Assembly (NCBI GenBank): GCA_902772945.1
Contig: CACYCU010000056.1
Location: 1 to 9,756, forward strand
Reading direction: 5' to 3'
Length of the DNA: 9,756 bases
Source of the DNA: an uncultured bacterium
GTDB taxonomy: Bacteria; Cyanobacteriota; Vampirovibrionia; Gastranaerophilales; Gastranaerophilaceae
Made by a program: the position numbers and the translations under genes. The notes beneath the pieces were generated by a model. The model had not been told where the DNA came from. It made no database searches and worked only from the letters and a program-made list of their open reading frames with translations. This document shows positions 1-5,125 of this stretch, piece after piece; within the stretch, counting starts at the first letter, position 1, and every line of letters begins with the position of its first letter.

Positions 1-34
1 AGTTCGAGCGGATTTTTTGCAGAGTGCGGAGTGC

Positions 35-67
35 TTTTGCCAAGTGATGTAAATCACGCAGGCAAAA
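35..67. repeat. Two-part inverted repeat with Crp-like core
   Basis: The arms TTTTGCC (35-41) and GGCAAAA (61-67) pair perfectly. They enclose a second perfect pair, GTGAT (44-48) and ATCAC (53-57), around a GTAA loop. The inner part also reads GTGA-N6-TCAC, the core symmetry of Crp/Fnr-family operators. As RNA it would fold into a 7+5 bp stem with a small internal loop. No T-run follows on the plus strand. It could be an operator, a structured RNA element or part of a dispersed repeat, and the target gene is not visible in the window. Confidence 0.45.
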
Positions 68-92
68 CACGAAGACACGTTTAACGCAAAAA

Positions 93-105
93 ATTCAAGA
101 CAATC
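93..105. repeat. Direct repeat, left copy (ATTCAAGACAATC)
   Basis: This 13-base word recurs exactly at 1088-1100 in the same orientation. Both copies are followed by loosely similar C/A-rich sequence (CCCACAACCCGCC versus AACAACCGCAACAACC). The two copies bracket the ADP-ribosyltransferase gene and its promoter. They might mark the ends of an inserted segment or be two copies of a dispersed intergenic repeat. Thirteen bases is too short to decide. Confidence 0.35.
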
Positions 106-132
106 CCACAACCCGCCCCATTTAAAGAATTT

Positions 133-151
133 GACCCTTCGGGATCTTTTT
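133..151 (+). terminator. Weak terminator-like hairpin
   Basis: GACCC, a TTC loop and GGG-A-TC form a short five-pair stem with one bulged A, followed directly by five T on the plus strand (147-151). This could end a rightward transcript entering from before the window. The stem is short, so the call is tentative. Confidence 0.22.
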
Positions 152-226
152 CATTAGGAACGATAAGGGTTTTCAGGGTTTGAAGATTGTGTTTTATAGA
201 AAATAATAGTTTAATTAATAATGGAT

Positions 227-928
227 TTATCCATATATACTGTTTATTTTTGCTGCATCTGTTGTCCATTCGCGAAAAGAACAGATCTTATTGCCCTTTA
301 CAAAATCAATAACACCTTTCTTATCAACAATGCTTAATTTTTTTACTGATTCAGGGAATACAGTAATTTCACCGTTTAAGAGTTCTATTCCATCTATTTC
401 CGGATGATGCATCTGAAATTCAGCTTGTATGCCCTTTATTTTTTTTGCCTCTATTGGTGTACAAAGTTTTAAGTTCAAATTATCAATATTACCTACAGTA
501 TAAACTGTTGGAGTTGTATGCTCTAATGCTTTGGTCGAACCAAAATGCAATGGAGCATCTTTACTCCTAATATTCGCATAAAACGGAGCTATTCTTTTTG
601 TTCTGGCAAGATAAAGCCCCTTGCAATATTTATTCATACCTTCTCCATTACCAATTTTAGATACATCAAAAAAATCAAATTGAAATGGTGAACCATGATA
701 GGCAATATTAGTATTCGTCAGCGCTTCTTTTGTCGATGCTACAGAACCAACTTGAAGAAAATCTTTGACATCAGAGTATCTTACCTTATCCCCCGATCTT
801 CCTGATTTAGCCGCTAGCTGAGAGATTTCATTGAAAGTTTTTTTACCTATTTGAGATACGATACTTTTACGATTGGCAATAGTCCAACCATTTTTTACCA
901 ATGTCCTTAATATGGATATACTTACCAT
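227..928 (-). CDS. Stand-alone ADP-ribosyltransferase-like protein (ART-PolyVal type)
   Basis: The 233-residue protein has a core that resembles ADP-ribosyltransferases found in phage and mobile-element polyvalent proteins. YHGSPFQFDFFD (residues 77-88) supplies the first catalytic-type His (H78). SKIGNGEG (90-97) and KYCKGLYLAR (100-109) match the family pattern of a GxGEG loop followed by Y-G-x-GLYFA. FYA (116-118) follows, and GEITVFPES (186-194) would supply the last-strand Glu (E187), giving an H-Y-E type triad. Residues 1-70 are basic and match nothing I recognise. There is no signal peptide or membrane segment. The start is supported by AGGGG (937-941 on the complement) 8 bases upstream. 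A small palindrome (221-234) overlaps the stop and might help termination. Members of the fold transfer ADP-ribose from NAD+ to a target, but the target here is unknown. No antitoxin or immunity gene is adjacent. Family is fairly sure; activity and role are inferred. Confidence 0.72.
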   Translation of the reverse strand: MVSISILRTLVKNGWTIANRKSIVSQIGKKTFNEISQLAAKSGRSGDKVRYSDVKDFLQVGSVASTKEALTNTNIAYHGSPFQFDFFDVSKIGNGEGMNKYCKGLYLARTKRIAPFYANIRSKDAPLHFGSTKALEHTTPTVYTVGNIDNLNLKLCTPIEAKKIKGIQAEFQMHHPEIDGIELLNGEITVFPESVKKLSIVDKKGVIDFVKGNKICSFREWTTDAAKINSIYG

Positions 929-963
929 TAATATTTCCCCTATATTTATATAAAGTAGTTTTA

Positions 964-992
964 TTTATAAAAATTGACTAATTAGCTTGCAA
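964..992 (-). promoter_or_regulatory. Candidate promoter of the ADP-ribosyltransferase gene
   Basis: Read on the minus strand, TTGCAA (987-992) and TATAAA (964-969) are separated by 17 bases. Transcription would begin near 957 and leave a leader of about 30 bases containing the AGGGG ribosome site. The -35 matches the sigma-70 consensus at 4 of 6 positions and the -10 at 5 of 6. Confidence 0.45.
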
Positions 993-1087
993 AAAAATTT
1001 AACAAATAGATTCAAAGTAATTAATATTTTAAAAATTGGAATTAATAAAATTTAATATTTGATTTAAACTTTTCGATCGTAAAGGAG

Positions 1088-1100
1088 ATTCAAGACAATC
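1088..1100. repeat. Direct repeat, right copy (ATTCAAGACAATC)
   Basis: This is an exact second copy of the word at 93-105. It lies in the gap between the ADP-ribosyltransferase promoter and the trmL promoter. AAAGGAG (1081-1087) precedes it and looks like a ribosome site, but no start codon or open frame follows. That suggests chance or a decayed gene. Confidence 0.35.
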
Positions 1101-1141
1101 AACAACCGCAACAACCCCTAAACAATAACACTAATTAGAGC

Positions 1142-1171
1142 TTGACTTATTATAATATAGCAAAATATAAT
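1142..1171 (+). promoter_or_regulatory. Promoter of trmL-nnrD, possibly leaderless
   Basis: TTGACT (1142-1147) and a perfect TATAAT (1166-1171) are separated by 18 bases. The -10 ends only five bases before the trmL ATG at 1177, so transcription should start at or next to the start codon. A second TATAAT at 1151-1156 has no recognisable -35 and would give a leader of about 14 bases. Neither start leaves room for a Shine-Dalgarno site, and none is visible. Confidence 0.6.
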
Positions 1172-1176
1172 TTATT

Positions 1177-1626
1177 ATGAGCAAGATAAATATAGTTTTA
1201 TATGAACCTGAAATTCCTCAAAACACAGGAAATATCGCAAGACTGTGCGCCTGCACAGGAGCAAGCTTATATTTGGTCGGGAAACTTGGGTTTTCACTTT
1301 CAAGTAAATATACAAAAAGAGCAGGGCTTGATTATTGGGACAGCGTCGACATTCACAAAATTGATACAATGGAAGAACTGTTAGAATCTAACAAAGATGC
1401 AAATTTTTATTACCTTACAACAAAATCAAAAAAACTATACACAGATATTAAATTTCAACCAGGAGATTTTATAGTTTTTGGACCGGAAACAAGAGGATTA
1501 CCTGACAGATATGTTAAAGATAAAAATGCTATTACTATTCCGATGAGAGAAGGCCAAAGAAGTCTAAATCTTTCAAATTCCGTAGCAATAACAGCGTATG
1601 AGGCAATAAGACAAAATGGATTATAA
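1177..1626 (+). CDS. trmL: tRNA (cytidine/uridine(34)-2'-O)-methyltransferase TrmL
   Basis: TrmL is a SPOUT-class enzyme that moves a methyl group from S-adenosylmethionine to the 2'-OH of the wobble nucleotide of certain leucine tRNAs. The 149 residues match the usual length of this minimal single-domain family. All three family motifs are visible: EPEIPQNTGNIARL at residues 10-23, FGPETRGLP at 101-109, and PMREGQRSLNLSNSVAI at 122-138, which build the knotted cofactor site. The family works as a cytosolic dimer. The gene is first in a unit with nnrD, whose start overlaps its last 11 bases, so translation is probably coupled. There is no Shine-Dalgarno sequence. The -10 box lies five bases before the ATG, suggesting a leaderless mRNA. 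Assignment is firm; which tRNAs it modifies here is assumed from the family. Confidence 0.93.
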   Translation: MSKINIVLYEPEIPQNTGNIARLCACTGASLYLVGKLGFSLSSKYTKRAGLDYWDSVDIHKIDTMEELLESNKDANFYYLTTKSKKLYTDIKFQPGDFIVFGPETRGLPDRYVKDKNAITIPMREGQRSLNLSNSVAITAYEAIRQNGL

Positions 1627-2428
1627 ACTACCAAAATTACCGGAGCGCCCGCAAAGCTCTAACAAAGGGACATTTGGCAAAGTTCTTAATATTGCAGGTT
1701 CAGAATTTATGCCCGGAGCTGCGTATTTGTCATCAATTTCTGCACTTAAAATAGGGGCAGGATATGTGCAATTAACAAGCGAAATATCCGTTTTGAATAA
1801 AGTTTCACAACTTGCACCTGAAATAGTTTTAGCAACATACAGAAACACGAATATTGAAAATTATGATGTAATTTCTTTCGGATGCGGCTGTTCAACAGAC
1901 GAGTTCACACGAAAATTACTTGAACAAATTCATAAAAATCGCAAAAACATTCCAACAGTAATTGATGCTGATGGACTTAATGTATTAGCATCAAGCAGCC
2001 TTATGTTTGACAAAAATACAATCTTGACACCTCACCCTCTTGAGGCTGCAAGATTACTTGGCATAACAATAGATGAAATTTTGGAAGATATTGAAAAATC
2101 TGCCAAGATGGTTTCTGAAAAATACAATTGCATAACCGTTTTAAAAACAAGCAGAACAGTAGTTACAGACGGAGAAATTGTTTATATAAACACATCAGGA
2201 TGTTCTGCGCTGGCAAAAGCAGGCAGCGGCGACATCTTAACCGGGATGATATCAGGGTTATTGGCACAAAACATGCCAACATTTGATGCTGCGGCATTAG
2301 GCGTATTTCTTCACGGAATTGCCGGCGAATTGGCAGCAGAAAACCTGAGCGAGTACTGTGTTTTAGCTACAGATACACTCAGGTATATTCCTTTTGCCGT
2401 AAAAAAATACTTAGCCGAATATATTTAA
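1616..2428 (+). CDS. nnrD: ADP-dependent NAD(P)H-hydrate dehydratase
   Basis: NnrD is a metabolite-repair enzyme. It dehydrates the S form of damaged NADH or NADPH hydrates back to the cofactor, using ADP (ATP in eukaryotes). The 270 residues form a ribokinase-like fold. KGTFGKVLNIAGS (17-29) is the opening motif, IDADGLN is at 116-122, TPHPLEAARLL at 138-148, and KAGSGDILTGMISGL at 201-215 carries the presumed catalytic Asp (D206). The position usually reading GPGLG is FGCGCS (88-93), an unusual Cys-containing variant. The partner epimerase domain (NnrE), fused in many bacteria, is absent, as in the stand-alone Bacillus YxkO type, so an epimerase may be encoded elsewhere. The start overlaps trmL by 11 bases. 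The 3' end overlaps the convergent small gene by 18 bases, and no clear terminator is visible. Confidence 0.92.
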   Translation: MDYKLPKLPERPQSSNKGTFGKVLNIAGSEFMPGAAYLSSISALKIGAGYVQLTSEISVLNKVSQLAPEIVLATYRNTNIENYDVISFGCGCSTDEFTRKLLEQIHKNRKNIPTVIDADGLNVLASSSLMFDKNTILTPHPLEAARLLGITIDEILEDIEKSAKMVSEKYNCITVLKTSRTVVTDGEIVYINTSGCSALAKAGSGDILTGMISGLLAQNMPTFDAAALGVFLHGIAGELAAENLSEYCVLATDTLRYIPFAVKKYLAEYI

Positions 2429-2614
2429 GAACTTGCCTGTTTTTTCGTTTATAGGGGCAAAAGGGCTTGTATAAACAGCTTTTTGAGAGCCTTCAATCAC
2501 ATTTTTTGTCGGCAATATTGATGCTTCTGATACAAATTTGCCTGCTCGTTCACAAATTTGGCTCATAGGTGCAATAAGAACTTGCTCCTTAGATGTAAAT
2601 GCAATATTATTCAT
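2411..2614 (-). CDS. Uncharacterised 67-residue protein
   Basis: I do not recognise a function. The reading frame is supported by a strong ribosome site, AAGGAG, ending 8 bases before the ATG on the complement. It also has its own upstream space with a promoter candidate (TTGATA at 2676-2681, TATTTT at 2653-2658, 17-base spacing). The protein opens with NNIAFTS, an N-terminal style I associate, from memory only, with small proteins of Gastranaerophilales. It contains two similar segments, ERAGKF (22-27) and EKTGKF (57-62), each in a Pro/Ser/Lys-rich setting. There is no membrane segment, signal peptide or Cys pair typical of a zinc finger (its only Cys is C21). Its last 18 bases overlap the end of nnrD tail to tail. 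It is probably a real small gene, but could be a chance frame. Confidence 0.6.
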   Translation of the reverse strand: MNNIAFTSKEQVLIAPMSQICERAGKFVSEASILPTKNVIEGSQKAVYTSPFAPINEKTGKFLNIFG

Positions 2615-2650
2615 TAGTTATTCTCCTTTTATAGAATTCATAAAATTCAT

Positions 2651-2685
2651 AAAAAATAATTTTGATACACTTACCTATCAAAATT
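2651..2685 (-). terminator. Hairpin with U-tract after anmK
   Basis: AATTTTGATA (2658-2667) and TATCAAAATT (2676-2685) form a perfect 10-bp inverted repeat with an 8-base loop. On the minus strand it is followed by a T-rich stretch containing six consecutive T (2651-2656). It begins 31 bases past the anmK stop, as expected for an intrinsic terminator, although the stem is AT-rich. The same repeat covers the candidate -35 (TTGATA) of the downstream 67-residue gene. It could therefore instead, or also, be an operator. Confidence 0.45.
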
Positions 2686-2716
2686 TACATAATTTAATAT
2701 AATCAAATAAATAAAA

Positions 2717-3835
2717 TTAGCAATTAGCCAGTTTACCTAATACAACCCTTTTTGAAGCACCAGTACAAGAGGGTATATTGTTTGGAATGCCATAATAAGA
2801 ACAATAGCCCAAAAGAGCAAAGGCCATAACTTCTTTAAAATTATTCGATATACCATAATCTTCATGCGTTTTCAAACTTATGTGTTTTGGCAAATACATT
2901 CTTAAAAAATTCATTAATGCAGGATTATAAGCTCCACCTCCGCCAACAATTACTTCTTTTACATTTATGTCCGGAAATATAAAGCGTTCATAAGCCGATA
3001 CTATAGTTTTTGCGGTAAGTGCAGTTGCAGTCGTAATTATATCTTCAGTTTTTTTAGGAGCAAATTTTAAGGCATTTTCAATATATTTTACAGAAAAATA
3101 TTCTCTACCTGTAGATTTTGGAGGAGTTCTAAAATAATATTCGTCTTGACAAAGGGCATCAAGCCAGCTTTCACAGATATTGCCGGATTTTGCCACCTCT
3201 CCGTCTTTATCATATGGCATATTATAAAATTTATTCATACAATAATCAATCATTATATTACCAAGACCGGTATCAAAACCGAAAGTAGGATTGTCATCTG
3301 ACACGACTGTAACATTAGAAATACCGCCAATATTTTGTACTAAAGCATTTTTAAACCATTTTTCGTCTGCAAAACAAACTAAAGGTGCACCTTCGCCGCC
3401 AGCAGCAATATCAGCTTCTCTAAAATTTGAATACACATTACATCCTGTTTCTTGAGCAATTACGGCACTTTCACCGATTTGGAAAGTACTTTTTAAACCA
3501 ATATTATCGATTTTTTCATCAAACGGATAATGATAAATTGTTTGTCCATGACTTGCTATAAAATCCGGCTTTCCAAACTCACCTATCAATATATTACACG
3601 CATTAGCGAAACAATGACCAATTGCAAAATTCATCTGACAAATATCTTTAACCGAAACATTTCCTGAAAATAATTGGAATATTTTCGCTCTTATATGTTC
3701 GGGATATTTGTAATTTATACCTGAAATCAATTTTACAGACAAATCAGGGTATACTTCACACAATCCTGCATCAATACTATCGCATGAAGTCCCTGACATA
3801 AGTCCTATAACCCTTTTTACCTCTAGCTCATGCAT
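2717..3835 (-). CDS. anmK: Anhydro-N-acetylmuramic acid kinase
   Basis: AnmK uses ATP and water to open 1,6-anhydro-MurNAc and phosphorylate it to MurNAc-6-phosphate, a cytosolic step in recycling peptidoglycan. The 372 residues are full length for this sugar-kinase/Hsp70/actin-fold family. Visible motifs are GLMSGTSCDSIDAGL (11-25, phosphate loop), SHGQTIYH (95-102), QIGESAVIA (119-127), FREADIAAGGEGAPLV (138-153), NIGGISNVT (168-176), FDTGLGN (187-193), TGREYF (242-247), VGGGGAYNP (297-305) and GASKRVVLG (359-367). D188 is the presumed catalytic base; the family usually has FDTGPGN, so Leu replaces Pro. No Shine-Dalgarno is obvious, and a terminator-like hairpin sits in the leader. The gene stands alone, with no etherase (MurQ) or transporter nearby. 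A terminator candidate follows it. Confidence 0.94.
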   Translation of the reverse strand: MHELEVKRVIGLMSGTSCDSIDAGLCEVYPDLSVKLISGINYKYPEHIRAKIFQLFSGNVSVKDICQMNFAIGHCFANACNILIGEFGKPDFIASHGQTIYHYPFDEKIDNIGLKSTFQIGESAVIAQETGCNVYSNFREADIAAGGEGAPLVCFADEKWFKNALVQNIGGISNVTVVSDDNPTFGFDTGLGNIMIDYCMNKFYNMPYDKDGEVAKSGNICESWLDALCQDEYYFRTPPKSTGREYFSVKYIENALKFAPKKTEDIITTATALTAKTIVSAYERFIFPDINVKEVIVGGGGAYNPALMNFLRMYLPKHISLKTHEDYGISNNFKEVMAFALLGYCSYYGIPNNIPSCTGASKRVVLGKLANC

Positions 3836-3849
3836 AATTTAATAATAAA

Positions 3850-3877
3850 GGAAAGCTGAAATCTTGGCAAGCTTTCC
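3850..3877 (-). promoter_or_regulatory. Terminator-like hairpin in the anmK leader
   Basis: GGAAAGCT (3850-3857) and AGCTTTCC (3870-3877) pair perfectly over 8 bp with a 12-base loop. On the minus strand the stem is followed by TTTATTATTAAATT and then the anmK ATG at 3835. It thus lies within the predicted leader, 14 bases before the start codon. It could act as an attenuator, hide or replace the ribosome site, or protect the 5' end. No recognisable riboswitch fold surrounds it. Confidence 0.35.
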
Positions 3878-3965
3878 CAACAACTACTCTCAAATCTTCA
3901 ACTCTAAAAGAAATCCCTAATCTAAGCCATCACCTCTTTTTCTCTTTCTCTCCTCCAGTACTTTT

Positions 3966-3994
3966 AATGTAAAACTAAGTAAAATATTTGACAA
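3966..3994 (-). promoter_or_regulatory. Candidate anmK promoter
   Basis: On the minus strand TTGTCA (3989-3994) and TACATT (3966-3971) are 17 bases apart, with 5/6 and 4/6 matches to sigma-70 consensus. Transcription would start near 3959. The anmK leader would then be about 120 bases, with a purine-rich run (3926-3957, read on the complement) and the hairpin at 3850-3877. The -35 overlaps that of the opposed promoter at 3988-4016. Confidence 0.45.
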
Positions 3995-4016
3995 GTAAAG
4001 AAAATAAAAATAAAAT
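3988..4016 (+). promoter_or_regulatory. Strong upstream promoter candidate for the WYL-dnaE operon
   Basis: A perfect TTGACA (3988-3993) is followed, after exactly 17 bases, by TAAAAT (4011-4016). It is the best sigma-70 match pointing toward the regulators. It would give a leader of about 160 bases before the ATG at 4187. Its -35 shares bases 3989-3993 with the opposed anmK promoter, so polymerase could not bind both at once. Confidence 0.5.
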
Positions 4017-4102
4017 TTACAATTGCCCATGCCCTGTATGACCGTAAGAAAAAATTCAAGTTTTAAAATCTTAATGAAGAAAATTTAATGAAATTAGGTA
4101 AA

Positions 4103-4144
4103 TTTATACAAATTTTTGATTGACATTGATAATTTTTATACAAA
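4103..4144. repeat. 10-bp direct repeat upstream of the WYL operon
   Basis: TTTATACAAA occurs at 4103-4112 and again at 4135-4144, 32 bp apart, about three helical turns. Between them lies TTGAT-TGACA-TTGAT (4116-4130), itself a repeat of TTGAT around TGACA. Same-face spacing just upstream of a regulator gene suggests a possible autoregulatory site. The region is very AT-rich, so chance is a real alternative. Confidence 0.3.
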
Positions 4145-4146
4145 AC

Positions 4147-4174
4147 TTGAGAAAGACTATTTTTATTGTAAAAT
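4147..4174 (+). promoter_or_regulatory. Proximal promoter candidate of the WYL operon
   Basis: TTGAGA (4147-4152) and TAAAAT (4169-4174) are 16 bases apart. Transcription would begin near 4181, only about six bases before the ATG at 4187, giving a near-leaderless message. AGGG (4181-4184) is only two bases from the ATG, which is too close for a normal Shine-Dalgarno site. Confidence 0.38.
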
Positions 4175-4186
4175 TTTCTTAGGGAT

Positions 4187-5125
4187 ATGAAACAGTTTTC
4201 AATTACGCATAAAGTTACATATAATTTAATGTCATATACAGGATTTAAAGCTTTGTTAATATTTTTTATGTTAACAGAGGGCCCAAAATCTTTTAAAGAA
4301 ATACGAGAAAAAATAGCACTACATCCATATATTCATGAACAGATTTCAATTGATACTATGAGAGTTTATATTAACTCTTTAAAACGAATTGGCTGTGAAG
4401 TTAAACGAATAAAAGGAAGTGACAAAATTTCCAAATATGTTATAACATCACATCCTTTTGAGCTGACAATTACAGACAGTCAAAAAAACAGTCTACTTAA
4501 GATTTACAAAAATATAGTCAAAAGTATGGATATTAAAAGCATATTATATATGAACAATTTTTTGGAAAAAATCGGAAACTATATAAAAGACCAGAATTTT
4601 ATAGATACAATTATAAATTATTCTATGATGAAAGATATTGACAAAAATTTATTGGAAAATCTTTTAGATTATTGCCAAAACCAAAGACAAATTGTTATAA
4701 AATACTGCTCACCAAACTCTAAGGAAAAGAATATAGAAATTATTACAAAAGGAATAGAAATCTTAAATAATAAAATTTATTTAAAAGGTTTTGGTTTTGA
4801 ATATAACCAAGATACAATATTCCCTGTAAGCAGAATTAAAGAAATTATAGAAGTAAAAGATGTTGCAAACAATATTTCAAAAATCAAAAAATTAAAAGTT
4901 CAATATGAAATTAAAAACTGCAAATTTGATTTGGCAGAAAACGAAAAAATAATCACAAAAGATAATAACAAAATTGTTATTGAAGCTTCAACAACTAATA
5001 AATTCTTGCTTACACAAAGACTATTAGAGTTTGGTCCAGATTGCAAAATCATAAAACCAAATAGCTACAAAGCTGAATTTGTGGAGCTTTTGAACAATAT
5101 GAAAGCGGGGTACTATTGTGGCTAA
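4187..5125 (+). CDS. WYL-domain transcriptional regulator, first of a tandem pair
   Basis: This 312-residue protein has the layout of WYL regulators. An N-terminal winged helix-turn-helix spans about residues 15-85, with a recognition-helix region ISIDTMRVYINSLKRIG (53-69). A linker follows. The WYL ligand-sensing domain is at about 155-225: IVIKYCSP (169-176), IYLKG (197-201, at the signature Trp-Tyr-Leu position with Ile for Trp), and VSRIKEI (214-220) with the conserved Arg R216. The C-terminal WCX domain is at about 233-305, including LLEFGPDCKIIKP (279-291). WYL proteins bind DNA through the helix-turn-helix and are thought to sense nucleic acid or nucleotide ligands through WYL. The gene overlaps the next, related regulator by 8 bases, and dnaE follows closely. 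No promoter-proximal Shine-Dalgarno of normal spacing is seen. Family is confident; regulated genes and ligand are unknown. Confidence 0.82.
   Translation: MKQFSITHKVTYNLMSYTGFKALLIFFMLTEGPKSFKEIREKIALHPYIHEQISIDTMRVYINSLKRIGCEVKRIKGSDKISKYVITSHPFELTITDSQKNSLLKIYKNIVKSMDIKSILYMNNFLEKIGNYIKDQNFIDTIINYSMMKDIDKNLLENLLDYCQNQRQIVIKYCSPNSKEKNIEIITKGIEILNNKIYLKGFGFEYNQDTIFPVSRIKEIIEVKDVANNISKIKKLKVQYEIKNCKFDLAENEKIITKDNNKIVIEASTTNKFLLTQRLLEFGPDCKIIKPNSYKAEFVELLNNMKAGYYCG

Larger units (their letters stand above)
3836..4186. other. Divergent intergenic region between anmK and the WYL operon
   Basis: This 351-base stretch contains no convincing protein gene. From left to right it holds the anmK leader hairpin, a pyrimidine-rich run on the plus strand (3926-3957), the two opposed promoters sharing a -35, an AT-rich stretch, the paired TTTATACAAA repeat and a second promoter candidate next to the WYL start. 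A 16-codon open frame at 4038 has no ribosome site. Confidence 0.6.

Noticed and set aside
1..10. Remnant of a tRNA T arm (AGTTCGAGC, also present in the tRNA at 9720)
   Set aside because: The sequence after it cannot form an acceptor stem, so nine matching bases are not enough.
81..269. 62-codon minus-strand open frame
   Set aside because: It starts inside the end of the ADP-ribosyltransferase gene in another frame, has no ribosome site and resembles no family I know.
3919..3935. Minus-strand AGAGGTG-ATG leader start
   Set aside because: The frame is ATG-GCT-TAG, only two codons, so it is not a usable gene.
4038..4088. 16-codon leader peptide after the upstream WYL promoter
   Set aside because: It has no ribosome site, no codon bias for attenuation and no adjacent terminator structure.
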